Below are positions 16,491 to 25,143 of a stretch of 58,196 nt of DNA, in pieces. The notes below the pieces were generated by a model that did not search any database, was not told the DNA's origin, and saw only the letters and a list, made by a program, of their open reading frames with translations. Origin of the DNA: Deltaproteobacteria bacterium (GTDB lineage: Bacteria > Bdellovibrionota_B > Oligoflexia > Oligoflexales > Bog-1112); the NCBI GenBank assembly GCA_947466225.1, contig CANIBL010000012.1:1-58196 (forward strand), read 5' to 3'. Position numbers and translations under genes: made by a program. Within the stretch, counting starts at the first letter, position 1, and each line of letters starts with the position of its first letter.

Positions 16491-17678
16491 ATGAAACGTT
16501 TGGGTATATGGCTGCTCGTTTGGGTCGGCGCGATGTTTGTGGGATGTAAATCTGCCAGCTCGGATAAAGAGCCTGAGTCGCTTTCAACACCAAAACCCAA
16601 GCTTATGCCAGCTCCAGTGCCGGATGACACGCCAAAGCCGGATGATACCCCAAAGCCGGATGATAACCCAAAGCCGGATGATACCCCAAAGCCGGATGAT
16701 ACCCCAAAGCCGGATGATAAAAGCGCGCAAGCGTTGAAAGACCTACAAGACTTACAAGCATTCCAAAAACGTAGGTTTTTGAATACCGATGGAGTAGTAG
16801 ATGCCGGCCCGCCCGTATATGATCAACGCGAGTTATATCCAGATGGGTATGAAACAACGAAGCGACTTCGAAGCCCTTACCAACTACGACCTACAGCGCC
16901 ATTTTTTCACATGTATAATATGCAACGCATCCCTGTGAATGGTAATTTAATCTTAGCGGATCAACCTCAGTTTGTTGCTTTTTTTCCCTCTGCCTCTTTG
17001 GCTTATATACCAAAGGAAGTAGCAGATGCATTGGCTCCATATCAAAAAGATCTCACAACAATCGAGGTGGCTTTTGTACCCCAAAGACGATTCGATTATT
17101 GTACGGATCTGACAAATCCAGGCTTAGTCGCTATAGGAGAAGAGCCGAATGAAAGTATCCAATTCAAAGCCCACCAATGGGTACGCCCTGAAACGCCGGT
17201 GGCATTTGTTGGAAATTACTTTAATGACACGCTACAATTTGGACTTTTTACCCCGTCTATCCCGGCAGCCTCACTCAATGGAATCGGTCCCCAGGATGTT
17301 CTTATCGGCACAATGCAACCGATTAATGTCAGCACCCATGACAACACCCTTTCCCCACCGAATGTAGGTAATATTTTCGCTCCAGCTCCATTGGCAGAAA
17401 ACGGAGACCAATGTTTTTTCTCTGCGTACTCTCTTGTCGTATATCCAGCAAAACACAAGGGGATTGTTACCCTGCATTGGATTTTGCCATCTGATTTGTA
17501 CAACAGTCTGCTAACCGATATCGTACAAAAACCGGGCTCGACGATCGCAGATTTGATTACATACGCGAAAGCCAATATGGCAGATAACGTAGCTGGCGCA
17601 GCATTGCTCCAGTTCCCTAAGCTGGGTGTGACCCAGTTGGAACGGCTGTCAGGTCTCGCACCAGAAACGCAGAATTAG
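16491..17678 (+). CDS. lipoprotein with PKPDD-type repeat linker
   Basis: A 395-residue protein with a lipoprotein signal: MKRLGIWLLVWVGAMFVGC, lipobox FVGC. A proline- and aspartate-rich stalk follows (residues about 38-76), made of five tandem TPKPDD or NPKPDD units from an 18-bp DNA repeat. The remaining 300 residues are a globular domain that I do not recognise; it contains Cys residues near the DYCTDLTN and DQCFFSAYS segments. The stalk probably spans peptidoglycan or holds the domain away from the membrane. AAGGAGG precedes the ATG. The stop overlaps the stop of the convergent SRPBCC gene. Confidence 0.8.
   Translation: MKRLGIWLLVWVGAMFVGCKSASSDKEPESLSTPKPKLMPAPVPDDTPKPDDTPKPDDNPKPDDTPKPDDTPKPDDKSAQALKDLQDLQAFQKRRFLNTDGVVDAGPPVYDQRELYPDGYETTKRLRSPYQLRPTAPFFHMYNMQRIPVNGNLILADQPQFVAFFPSASLAYIPKEVADALAPYQKDLTTIEVAFVPQRRFDYCTDLTNPGLVAIGEEPNESIQFKAHQWVRPETPVAFVGNYFNDTLQFGLFTPSIPAASLNGIGPQDVLIGTMQPINVSTHDNTLSPPNVGNIFAPAPLAENGDQCFFSAYSLVVYPAKHKGIVTLHWILPSDLYNSLLTDIVQKPGSTIADLITYAKANMADNVAGAALLQFPKLGVTQLERLSGLAPETQN
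16629..16718 (+). repeat. 18-bp tandem repeat, five units, in frame
   Basis: Five units of ACCCCAAAGCCGGATGAT, differing at one or two bases in the first two triplets. Each unit encodes TPKPDD or NPKPDD. Because the unit is a multiple of three, gain or loss of units changes linker length without breaking the frame. Confidence 0.9.
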
Positions 17679-18217
17679 TGGGTTTTCTCGATCAAGGTTT
17701 TCAACCGTACCAAGCTAGTTTCCAGTTGTCGACCTAGCATGGGATCCATGATCATATTCATCCACTTCTTGAGCAGATTTTCTCCCGCATCTCCGTGATC
17801 GCTCCAGGTTAGCTTGGTGTAGGTCCCTCCTCCTTCCAATTTAATGCTGCCTTGAATGGTGGATTGAAATCGACCCATGTCGATAAAGAGGGTGTATACA
17901 ATACCGGTTTCAGGATTTGCCTCAGTAATCTCTAACCAACCAGACCCCATTTTTTTACTGGTCCAATGCTGCTTGGCTCCTTTGCCACTCTCAGGGCCTT
18001 CGTAGGTATAGACCAAGGTCGGGTCATTCTCTTGGGTCCACACCGACCACTGCTCCCATTTTTTCAAAGAAGCGAGGTAGGGATAAATTGCCTCTGGATT
18101 TTTTGCAATGATAGTAGAGCGGCTGACTTGCCACAAACTGGGCACTACCATTCCACCCACCACAAACACAGCTGCGAGAATACCTAGAAGCAAAGATCCG
18201 GCTTGTACGATCTTCAT
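17675..18217 (-). CDS. SRPBCC-family (polyketide cyclase/dehydrase-like) protein
   Basis: A 180-residue protein with one N-terminal membrane helix (LLLGILAAVFVVGGMVV) and a START/SRPBCC-like helix-grip domain: PSLWQVSRSTIIAKNPEAIY, WEQWSVWTQ, then antiparallel strands and a long C-terminal helix (LETSLVRLKTLIE). Such domains bind hydrophobic ligands; the ligand here is unknown. ATG at 18217 has GGAGG nine bases upstream, which is preferable to the TTG two codons earlier. It is membrane-anchored, probably with the domain in the periplasm. Confidence 0.75.
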   Translation of the reverse strand: MKIVQAGSLLLGILAAVFVVGGMVVPSLWQVSRSTIIAKNPEAIYPYLASLKKWEQWSVWTQENDPTLVYTYEGPESGKGAKQHWTSKKMGSGWLEITEANPETGIVYTLFIDMGRFQSTIQGSIKLEGGGTYTKLTWSDHGDAGENLLKKWMNMIMDPMLGRQLETSLVRLKTLIEKTH

Positions 18218-18308
18218 GGACAAAGTCCTCCCTGCTCGAAAGCATAAAAACGCATGGATGGTGTGGAGAATATGAGTCTATGCTGCTATGGCAAAGGGGG
18301 GATTGCAA

Positions 18309-18338
18309 GAAAAAACGAAAGGGGCCGGCCCCTTTTTT
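18309..18338 (-). terminator. rpoZ terminator, probably bidirectional
   Basis: An AAAGGGGCCGGCCCCTTT palindrome (18318-18335) is followed by T-runs in both directions; on the minus strand the run is TTTCGTTTTTTC. It lies immediately after the rpoZ stop. Confidence 0.75.
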
Positions 18339-18340
18339 CT

Positions 18341-18613
18341 TTAGACTTCCACAGGGGTTGTCGGCTTTGTGGCCGCAAGGGAGATCGGGGATAGCAAATC
18401 GATATCTTCTTTGAAAGGAGCGCCGATCTCCCCTTTCATGAGAACTTTTTGCTCTGCAATCTCACGCAACGCAGTGACGGCTTGCTTATTCTTGCTGCGA
18501 ACCAACGGCATGCTGTTGCTCATCAACTGGCGCGTACGGTTGGCAGCTACGGTAACCAACGCGAATCGGTTGGGCATCACCTTCTGACAATCTTCAATGG
18601 AAACACGTGCCAT
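18341..18613 (-). CDS. rpoZ: DNA-directed RNA polymerase subunit omega
   Basis: A 90-residue subunit that helps assemble beta' into RNA polymerase. The conserved start is MARVSIEDCQ, followed by the NRFALVTVAANRTRQL helix and the KNKQAVTALREIAEQK segment. Length is normal. An AGGA site lies nine bases before the ATG. A consensus -35 (TTGACA) is found between rpoZ and clpB, so rpoZ has its own promoter, and a strong GC hairpin with T-runs ends the unit. The usual neighbours gmk and spoT are absent. Confidence 0.93.
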   Translation of the reverse strand: MARVSIEDCQKVMPNRFALVTVAANRTRQLMSNSMPLVRSKNKQAVTALREIAEQKVLMKGEIGAPFKEDIDLLSPISLAATKPTTPVEV

Positions 18614-18651
18614 TTTTTTATTCCTACGGTGAAAGAGAAATCGAACCCATA

Positions 18652-18680
18652 CCCATAATAATAACCGACTTTTTTGTCAA
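18652..18680 (-). promoter_or_regulatory. candidate sigma-70 promoter for rpoZ
   Basis: On the minus strand a perfect TTGACA (18680-18675) is 17 bases from TATGGG (18657-18652); TATTAT at 14 bases is an alternative -10. It lies between the clpB stop and rpoZ. Confidence 0.5.
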
Positions 18681-18681
18681 T

Positions 18682-18707
18682 CGTTTTCTGCTAGGCGGCA
18701 GAAAACG
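18682..18707 (-). other. 10-bp perfect hairpin over the clpB stop codon
   Basis: CGTTTTCTGC and GCAGAAAACG flank a 6-base loop, and the stem includes the clpB TAG. No T-run follows on the minus strand; the next bases are the rpoZ -35. It may protect the 3' end or be a weak terminator. Confidence 0.45.
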
Positions 18708-20832
18708 TCAACCCCCCGTTTTTATACGAGACTCGACAAGATTTCGCCTCTTCTTGGTGCAACATCCATCTCGCTAGCTTGGTTTCGAGCTGATTTTGGA
18801 TCAATCGCTTCAAGGGGCGTGCTCCGTAGGCCGGCTCATACCCAGCTTCTGCTAAGTACGCCAGCACCTCCGGATCTACTTCCAGTTGCATCCCATGCTC
18901 GCTCAATCGAGCTACCAGACGACGTACCTCGATGGTGGCGATGTTCACCAAATCAAGCTTGCGCAAGGGGCGAAACAACACGATGGAATCCAATCGATTG
19001 ATAAATTCCGGCCGTAGAAATTCCCTCACTTGCTGCAAGACCTGGGATTCTAATTGAGCCGAAATATTTTCCGTGTCTTGCAAATTTTCTAGCAGCAGCT
19101 GAGAGCCGATGTTGCTGGTCATGATGATCAGCGTATTTTTGAAATCGACTTTGCGACCCTTGCTGTCGGTTGCATGCCCTTCATCCAAAATTTGCAGAAA
19201 TAGGTTCAAGACATCTGGGTGTGCTTTCTCAATCTCATCTAACAAAATTACCGAATATGGTTTGCGTCGAATGACCTCTGTGAGTTGCCCCCCTTGCTCA
19301 TATCCGATATATCCTGGAGGGGCTCCAATTAAACGAGCCACTGAGTGCTTCTCCATAAACTCGGACATATCGATACGGGTCATGGCTTGTTCGTTATCAA
19401 ACATGGCCCGTGCCAAGGCTTTCGCCAGTTGGGTTTTTCCCACTCCCGTGGGCCCCAAGAAGAGAAAAGAACCGATGGGTCGATTGGGATCCTTCACACC
19501 AACACGAGAGCGCAAGATGGCGTCGGTGACCAACTGTACCGCTTGATCTTGGGCCACTACGCTTTGATGCAACGTATCCTCCAGTCGAAGGAGTTTCTCT
19601 CGATCTCCCTCCTGCATACGATCTACGGGGATGCCGGTCCACAGACTGAGTACCTTCATGATTTCTTCTGCTGTGACTTCTTCTCGCAACAGAGAATTTT
19701 TCTTGCCTTGCTTTTCTTGGGCTTCTTCCAGTTGCTTGTATAATTTTGGCAACTGTCCGTGTTGTAGCTTGGCTACGGTTTCCAAATCGTAGGTACGTTC
19801 TGCTACTGTGATTTGGTATTTGACGCGCTCGATCTCTTCTTTGATCACTCGGCTTTCTTGGATTTCTTTCTTCTCTTGTTCATATAACGACCGCATAGCA
19901 TGGTTTTGATCACGCAACACCGCTAGTTCTTTTTGCAATTCTTGCAATCGTTCTACGCTTGCTGCGTCTTTTTCTTTTTTGAGTGCGGCTTCTTCAATCT
20001 CCAGCCGCATCAATTTTCGGTTACTTTGATCTAGCTCTGCTGGTGTCGAGTCGATTTCAGAGCGAATTTTCGCACAAGCCTCATCGACCAAATCAATGGC
20101 TTTATCAGGTAAAAAGCGGTCCGCGACATACCGTTGTGCCAAGGAAACGGCAGCCACCAACGCATCATCATGAATTCGTACCCCATGATGTACTTCAAAT
20201 GTTTCTTTCCATCCCCGCAAGATGGATAGAGAGTCTTCTGCTGTGGGTTCTGTCACCGTGACTTTTTGGAACCGGCGCTCCAAAGCAGAATCTTTCTCAA
20301 TATAGGTTCGATACTCGTTGAACGTAGTGGCACCGATGCAGTGCAATTCTCCTCGAGCCAGCATGGGTTTCAGCATGTTGCCTGCATCCATGGCCCCTTC
20401 GGATTTTCCAGCACCTACTATGATGTGCAACTCATCGATGAAGAGAATGATGCGTCCATTTGCATCTTTGATTTCTTGTAACACAGACTTGAGACGTTCT
20501 TCGAACTCCCCTTTATACATTGCACCTGCAAGTAAAGAGGCAAAGTTGAGAGAGAATACCGTCTTATCCTTCAATCCCTCTGGCACGTCTCGTCGTACGA
20601 TACGCTGCGCCAATCCTTCTACGATCGCGGTTTTTCCCACTCCGGGATCTCCAATGAGAACCGGGTTATTCTTGGTTTTACGCGATAAGATGCGAATCAC
20701 CTGACGGATTTCTTCATCTCGTCCGATAACTGGATCCAGTTTCCCGTTGCGAGCTTGCTGGACAAGATCCACCCCATATTTTTCTAACACGCTCTTCGTT
20801 TTTTCTGCAGATGCAGGCGCTCCGGAACTCAT
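18691..20832 (-). CDS. clpB: ATP-dependent disaggregase ClpB lacking the N-terminal domain
   Basis: A 713-residue AAA+ chaperone that, with the DnaK system, extracts proteins from aggregates. NBD1 has Walker [11 protein letters not shown] and Walker B LFIDELH; the middle coiled coil (about 290-415) carries the ClpB-type Leu/Glu/Lys heptads; NBD2 has Walker [16 protein letters not shown] and Walker [13 protein letters not shown]. The Clp-N domain of about 145 residues is absent: the protein begins [23 protein letters not shown], just before NBD1. ATG 20832 has AGGGG at five bases. The open frame continues upstream to 20958 but encodes nothing Clp-N-like. The product resembles the short ClpB isoform made by internal initiation in other bacteria. 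Confidence 0.9.
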   Translation of the reverse strand: MSSGAPASAEKTKSVLEKYGVDLVQQARNGKLDPVIGRDEEIRQVIRILSRKTKNNPVLIGDPGVGKTAIVEGLAQRIVRRDVPEGLKDKTVFSLNFASLLAGAMYKGEFEERLKSVLQEIKDANGRIILFIDELHIIVGAGKSEGAMDAGNMLKPMLARGELHCIGATTFNEYRTYIEKDSALERRFQKVTVTEPTAEDSLSILRGWKETFEVHHGVRIHDDALVAAVSLAQRYVADRFLPDKAIDLVDEACAKIRSEIDSTPAELDQSNRKLMRLEIEEAALKKEKDAASVERLQELQKELAVLRDQNHAMRSLYEQEKKEIQESRVIKEEIERVKYQITVAERTYDLETVAKLQHGQLPKLYKQLEEAQEKQGKKNSLLREEVTAEEIMKVLSLWTGIPVDRMQEGDREKLLRLEDTLHQSVVAQDQAVQLVTDAILRSRVGVKDPNRPIGSFLFLGPTGVGKTQLAKALARAMFDNEQAMTRIDMSEFMEKHSVARLIGAPPGYIGYEQGGQLTEVIRRKPYSVILLDEIEKAHPDVLNLFLQILDEGHATDSKGRKVDFKNTLIIMTSNIGSQLLLENLQDTENISAQLESQVLQQVREFLRPEFINRLDSIVLFRPLRKLDLVNIATIEVRRLVARLSEHGMQLEVDPEVLAYLAEAGYEPAYGARPLKRLIQNQLETKLARWMLHQEEAKSCRVSYKNGGLTFSAA

Positions 20833-20935
20833 AAATACCCCTAAAATGGCTATATACTCCCCCCGCTCTACGGAGAGCGTAAGCCTGTATGGGGATTTGT
20901 CAAGAGCGGATGGGGTAAAAGTGTAGAATGCTACC

Positions 20936-21416
20936 TCACTGGGCAGGTACAATTTCACATCGAGGCAATTTTCGAGCGGCAGAGAGGAAATGTTGGGTTG
21001 AAGTTGGCTCCCGAAAGACTTTCTTATAGCTCATCACGGCACTAAGTACTTGTTGTAGATTATCTTCTGGTCGTCTTTTCATTAGTCTGAGGCTGACCTC
21101 AATGCTGTAGTATATGTGCCACTCTTTCTTGGCGATGAGTTTGGCCTCGATTGTCAGATTTCCTGCCTTTTCAGGGATCTTACCCTTATCCGGGATAATA
21201 GTGGGATTATATCCTAAATCTATTAGCAGCTGTGTCAAACCTGCTGTAGCAAACTCTTCTGAACCATCATTTAGAAGATGCTGTAGATAGGGCACCCTGG
21301 CAGAGCGGAAGCTCACCCTACAGGAAAAGATCGCATGTTGGATGCTGAATCGGCGTTTTTCCATAAGCCAGGTGAGTTGAGAGTCCAATAGCGAGCATGC
21401 ATAGATATTTTTTCAT
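20936..21416 (-). pseudogene. exported hypothetical protein, apparently frameshifted
   Basis: A strong ribosome site (CCAGGAGGCTCCCAT) and ATG at 21416 begin a clear signal peptide, MKKYLCMLAIGLSTHLAYG. That frame stops after 32 codons at 21318. The overlapping frame, shifted by one base, runs on without interruption to 20936 (starting in the SIQHAIFSCRVSF region) and has no credible start of its own. Joining the two gives a secreted protein of about 155-160 residues rich in Lys and Arg. The shift lies between about 21320 and 21380. It could be a decayed gene, a sequencing error or programmed frameshifting; there is no obvious slippery heptamer. No family recognised. Confidence 0.6.
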
Positions 21417-21624
21417 ATGGGAGCCTCCTGGTAGAAGAGAACCAATCCTTTTAGCATTGGGTGAGCGGAAAATTCTACCCGTCGAAAGTATGCGAGACCT
21501 TCTCCCATATGCTTTCTTTGTGTCGTACTCACCCAAAACCCCAGACAATTCCCAAGGGGGCTTGAAATTTGACCGGTATGGCGTATACTCGCCCCTTTCC
21601 TCCTATATAGCCAAAGGTTTTACC

Positions 21625-23004
21625 GTGCAACCTGCTGATTTTTCCGGGATTGGGCTTTCGCCTGAGATGGTCTCCAACCTCACTGCCTTACAGTATACCC
21701 ATATGACTCCGATTCAGGCGAAGAGCTTGCCCTTGATTTTACAAGGGAAAGACGTCATTGCCCAAGCAAAGACCGGAAGCGGCAAAACCGTTGCTTTTGG
21801 CGTGGGGCTCCTCTCCCAGATCCAGGTAGATCGTCCCGATACGCAAGCTTTGGTTTTGTGCCCCACGCGAGAACTTGCGGAGCAGGTAGCCAAAGAGATT
21901 CGCAGATTGGCGCGTACCCTCCATAACTTGAAGGTCGTGCTTTTATCTGGTGGTGTGCCGGTAGCGTCGCAAACGGCTTCTCTCATCGGGGGTGCCCATG
22001 TTCTTGTCGGCACTCCAGGCCGCATTGAGGATCACTTGCGTCGTGAAACCATCGACTTGCGAAACATTCGTACGCTGGTATTGGATGAGGCGGATCGTAT
22101 GCTTGAGATGGGATTTCAAGAAGTCCTAGCCCAAATCTTGGCGATGATCCCAGAAAAGCGTCAGACCTTGCTATTTTCTGCTACCTATCCAGATTCTGTG
22201 ATTGCCATGAGTCTGCACATGCAACGCAATCCGATCCAGATCGAAGTGGTGGAAACCCAAGAGACCCAGCTGATTAAAGAAGTATTTTATCCGGTACAAA
22301 GTGGAGATAAACTTCGCGTATTGTCTTGTTTGCTCTTGCAGCAAAAACCAGAATCCACCCTTGTCTTTTGCAATACCAAGCAGGAGTGCAAAGAGGTAAC
22401 CGAATTTTTACAGAAGAAGGGATTTTCTGCTCGAGAAATTCACGGCGATTTGGATCAATGGGAACGAGGGGATGTGTTGGCCCAGTTTGCCAATCGAAGT
22501 CTCTCCATTCTTGTGGCTACAGATGTTGCGGCACGGGGCATTGATATTAAAGAATTGCCCCTTGTGATCATTTTCTCCCTCTCTCGAGATCCCCATGTTC
22601 ACGTGCATCGCGTGGGACGAACTGGGCGTGCAGGAAAAGAAGGCTTGGCTTTCAGCTTGTATGCAGGTGCAGAAGAACACCGCATGCGCAGAATTGCCGA
22701 GTATCAGAATCGAGACCTTGAAAAAGGCTACATCGATGCAGGCATCGAACTTTCCACTCGACCTGCGTATCCCCCGATGCAAACCATTGTGCTGCAAGCG
22801 GGTCGAAAGAACAAGCTACGCGCAGGTGATGTACTCGGTGCTTTGACGGCGGCCGGCGGTATTGTTGCAGACGAAGTAGGGAAAATCGACTTATTTGATT
22901 TCCATGCTTATGTAGCGGTGAAGCGTAGTGTCGCAGCCAAAGCCTTGGACCTTCTGCTAAATGGAAAGACCAAAGGTCGTAGCATCAAAGCTCGATTTTT
23001 GTAG
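21625..23004 (+). CDS. dbpA: ATP-dependent RNA helicase DbpA
   Basis: A DEAD-box helicase acting on 23S rRNA during 50S assembly. Motifs in order: Q motif THMTPIQAKSLP, Walker A AQAKTGSGKT, PTRELAEQ, GTPGR, DEADRM, SAT, and HRVGRTGRAG. The C-terminal DbpA RNA-binding domain is present (NKLRAGDVLGALTAAGG...DLFDFHAYVAV), which targets the enzyme to hairpin 92. A GTG at 21625 after AAAGG gives 459 residues, close to the 457 of E. coli DbpA; the frame is open to 21397 but that part is unlike the family and lies over the divergent gene's start. The 3' end overlaps the P450-like gene by 20 bases. Confidence 0.93.
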   Translation: MQPADFSGIGLSPEMVSNLTALQYTHMTPIQAKSLPLILQGKDVIAQAKTGSGKTVAFGVGLLSQIQVDRPDTQALVLCPTRELAEQVAKEIRRLARTLHNLKVVLLSGGVPVASQTASLIGGAHVLVGTPGRIEDHLRRETIDLRNIRTLVLDEADRMLEMGFQEVLAQILAMIPEKRQTLLFSATYPDSVIAMSLHMQRNPIQIEVVETQETQLIKEVFYPVQSGDKLRVLSCLLLQQKPESTLVFCNTKQECKEVTEFLQKKGFSAREIHGDLDQWERGDVLAQFANRSLSILVATDVAARGIDIKELPLVIIFSLSRDPHVHVHRVGRTGRAGKEGLAFSLYAGAEEHRMRRIAEYQNRDLEKGYIDAGIELSTRPAYPPMQTIVLQAGRKNKLRAGDVLGALTAAGGIVADEVGKIDLFDFHAYVAVKRSVAAKALDLLLNGKTKGRSIKARFL

Positions 23005-24475
23005 TCGAGGATCTGGCTAGCAGCAGTCCACCAAAAATTCGCAGTTGATACATTGACTCTCGAAAGGAGAGTTGATCGTTATGCCGTCCACTATAGCGAT
23101 GCTTTTTTTGCGGGACAAAGTGGGCATGATTTTTCCCATAGGGGAGTAGTGCTTCCAAATATGCCATGGCATAAGCGATGCCCAGGCATTTTCTCGGGCC
23201 TGCGCCAAAAGGGGTCCAGATGCCCTCCACATATGGGCATTGTGCCCCCATCGTATCCAAGGGAATAAAAACCTGGGTATTGGCCTCTACCATCATTGTA
23301 TCGGCCCCATTCTTTACAACCAATTCTTTCTCTATGAATCGTTCCAGAATGGGGAATGGGTGATAGGTATGAATCAATTCCAAAATGGGCATTTCGGGGT
23401 GTTGAACGGATGCCACGGCAATATCGCTAAAATTGATCATAGGCGAGAGGATAAAGGGTTGCATGAAGATGGAGTAACACTCCGGTTGTGACCAACGATC
23501 TCCAAATAGCGGTGCATACTTGGATTGTTGGATCATCTGTACCAACCAATCTACGGTTTTCTTTTTGAGGTCAGGATCTGCCTTGCCTTTTACGGCAATT
23601 TCTTTGCGCCACTCCCAAGAAGCCTCACATACAAATTCCCAGGCTGGGTTCCATTTCTTTTCGAAAATCCACATAACAAAAGAAGCAAGGGTAATGCGGG
23701 TGATTTCCTTCGCATCGATTTCTTTTGTGGGATCGCGTTTCGATAAAATATCTTGGGTGACGAGATGCAATGCTTCTGCAGAGGGGAGGTGTTTTTGTAC
23801 CAGACTAAAGTTGGTGCGCAACGTTTTCCACATGGCACCATTTACCGATTCCAGTGAAAGCACGGGAGACCAAGCTGACATCGAGATCTTTTCTTCGATA
23901 AAAGCGCCTTTATTTACGCTATGCAACAGAATCTGTTGGGCAACATCCAGATCGGTTACCCAGAGAATCTTACAATGCTGCTTTCGTGCAAGCAGGGATA
24001 GAATCCAAAAGCGTCCATCTTCAAATCGAAATACCGTAGAGAGAATATGGAAGAAAGAATAGATGCTATAAATCCATATATAGAGAGTAAAGGCTTGTTC
24101 AATCGAGGAAAAAGACCCGTAGTGTTTTCCAACAACGAGTGGAAATAGCCCAATACGAAAGACAAACCATGCTCCCATTCCGATGCCGAGGAGGTGGGAA
24201 GATCGAAACTCTTTTGCCAGCAACAAGAGTGCGACAATACCCTGAAAGAGAGCCGTGTATAGGCCGATATACAGCCAGGGTGCATGCCCAGCGGCCCACC
24301 AAAAATAACTGGCTACAATCATATGATGGGCCAGATACCGTCGATGCATACAAAGCTGTAAAAGATAATAAAGGCTTTGAAGTTGGAGATAGTGTGAAAG
24401 GGAAAAAGAAGGCAGCAGCAAAAAAATCCAGCTGCTACTGAGATACAGAATGTCAAGTTTTCGCTGGAGTTTCAA
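22985..24475 (-). CDS. cytochrome P450-like protein with polytopic N-terminal membrane domain
   Basis: A 496-residue protein in two parts. Residues 1-165 hold about four or five hydrophobic helices. Residues about 166-496 resemble a P450: the heme loop FGAGPRKCLG (Phe423, Gly426, Arg428, Cys430, Gly432) fits FxxGxRxCxG exactly, and a K-helix-like segment ELIHTYHPFPILERF lies before it. The invariant ExxR of the K-helix reads E-L-I-H, so the Arg is lost, and no clear AGxxT I-helix is visible. The catalytic part is about 330 residues, shorter than the usual 400. The TTG start is preceded by AGGA and is nine bases after the stop of the secreted gene upstream, so the two form an operon. Substrate unknown; activity uncertain. 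Confidence 0.75.
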   Translation of the reverse strand: MKLQRKLDILYLSSSWIFLLLPSFSLSHYLQLQSLYYLLQLCMHRRYLAHHMIVASYFWWAAGHAPWLYIGLYTALFQGIVALLLLAKEFRSSHLLGIGMGAWFVFRIGLFPLVVGKHYGSFSSIEQAFTLYIWIYSIYSFFHILSTVFRFEDGRFWILSLLARKQHCKILWVTDLDVAQQILLHSVNKGAFIEEKISMSAWSPVLSLESVNGAMWKTLRTNFSLVQKHLPSAEALHLVTQDILSKRDPTKEIDAKEITRITLASFVMWIFEKKWNPAWEFVCEASWEWRKEIAVKGKADPDLKKKTVDWLVQMIQQSKYAPLFGDRWSQPECYSIFMQPFILSPMINFSDIAVASVQHPEMPILELIHTYHPFPILERFIEKELVVKNGADTMMVEANTQVFIPLDTMGAQCPYVEGIWTPFGAGPRKCLGIAYAMAYLEALLPYGKNHAHFVPQKKHRYSGRHNDQLSFRESMYQLRIFGGLLLARSSTTKIEL

Positions 24476-24484
24476 CTAGGGGTC

Positions 24485-24988
24485 CTATTGGTCATGGGTC
24501 GGGATAAATCTACAGATGTGGGGACTGCATGTTATATTTCCAACCTTTTTTGATAGTAGAAAAGGTGATTCTTCGCTCGTAGATTCTTGCACTTTCAATG
24601 CAGCATATATTCCTTTTGCTGCTTCTCCTGTGACGTCATAATGGGTGGGGAACTGTTGAATGGTGCTATCTTTCGGGTGCTCTTGAGTCAGGGTACAGAT
24701 ATATCCGTTTGCGCCTGCATCCATGTCAGAGATATCTGAATGGGGTTTGAACGAACAGGAAAGGGGGCCCTGGATCTTTGTCTGCTCGGTCATGATACAA
24801 GAATAGCTCATACACTCATGCTGACCGAGTTGCACATCCTTCGATATTTTTTCTACGTCCATTGCAGTATAAATATCTCTGGCATCGATTCCGTGGGCCA
24901 CAATCCATGATTCAGCTCTTACTGCGCTCCCACAAACCCAAAAACCAAAGCCCAGACATAGGTATCGAGACAACATCGATCGTTTCAT
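24485..24988 (-). CDS. exported cysteine-containing hypothetical protein
   Basis: A 167-residue protein with a signal peptide (MKRSMLSRYLCLGFGFWVCG, cleavage near SAVRAES). The mature part has an even number of Cys in short pairs (ECMSYSCIM, LSCSF, YICTL, ITCSPHICRF), suggesting disulfide bonds in the periplasm. No family recognised. ATG 24988 has AGGATGGAAT upstream. It is immediately upstream of the P450-like gene (nine-base gap) and so may be its functional partner; that is inference from position only. Confidence 0.7.
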   Translation of the reverse strand: MKRSMLSRYLCLGFGFWVCGSAVRAESWIVAHGIDARDIYTAMDVEKISKDVQLGQHECMSYSCIMTEQTKIQGPLSCSFKPHSDISDMDAGANGYICTLTQEHPKDSTIQQFPTHYDVTGEAAKGIYAALKVQESTSEESPFLLSKKVGNITCSPHICRFIPTHDQ

Positions 24989-25056
24989 ATTCCATCCTAT
25001 CAAAAGGGTGAAAGCGCATTTCCCAGAATCAAAAAGCCACAGTCTGAGGTGGAAGT

Positions 25057-25091
25057 AAAGAAAAATAGGCAGGCCTCCCCCTGGAGGGAGG
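25057..25091 (-). terminator. candidate terminator downstream of pheT
   Basis: CCTCCC (25074-25079) and GGGAGG (25086-25091) form a short GC stem; on the minus strand it is followed after eight bases by ATTTTTCTTT. It adjoins a partial family A repeat. Confidence 0.45.
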
Positions 25092-25115
25092 TGGGGAAAC
25101 TACGCAGGTAGTGCC
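25086..25115. repeat. family A palindromic repeat, copy 2 (partial)
   Basis: GGGAGGTGGGGAAACTACGC then AGGTAGT matches the family in reverse orientation (tail GGAGG, core GGGGAAACTRCGCAG). The far arm is degenerate. It lies in the gap downstream of pheT. Confidence 0.55.
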
Positions 25116-25143
25116 GCAAAAAACGCTCTCAATCACCATGAAA

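Noticed and set aside
16629..16718. Possible CRISPR or regulatory direct repeats
   Set aside because: The units are contiguous without spacers and are in frame within a lipoprotein, so they are a coding tandem repeat.
20833..20935. Possible CIRCE or sigma-32 control of clpB (CGCTCT/AGAGCG dyad, CCCCAT near TTGACA)
   Set aside because: The dyad is only 6 bp and does not match TTAGCACTC; the sigma-32-like boxes are far too close together.
21397..21624. N-terminal extension of dbpA
   Set aside because: The 76 extra codons lie over the divergent secreted gene's start, do not resemble DEAD-box proteins, and the GTG at 21625 gives the normal DbpA length.
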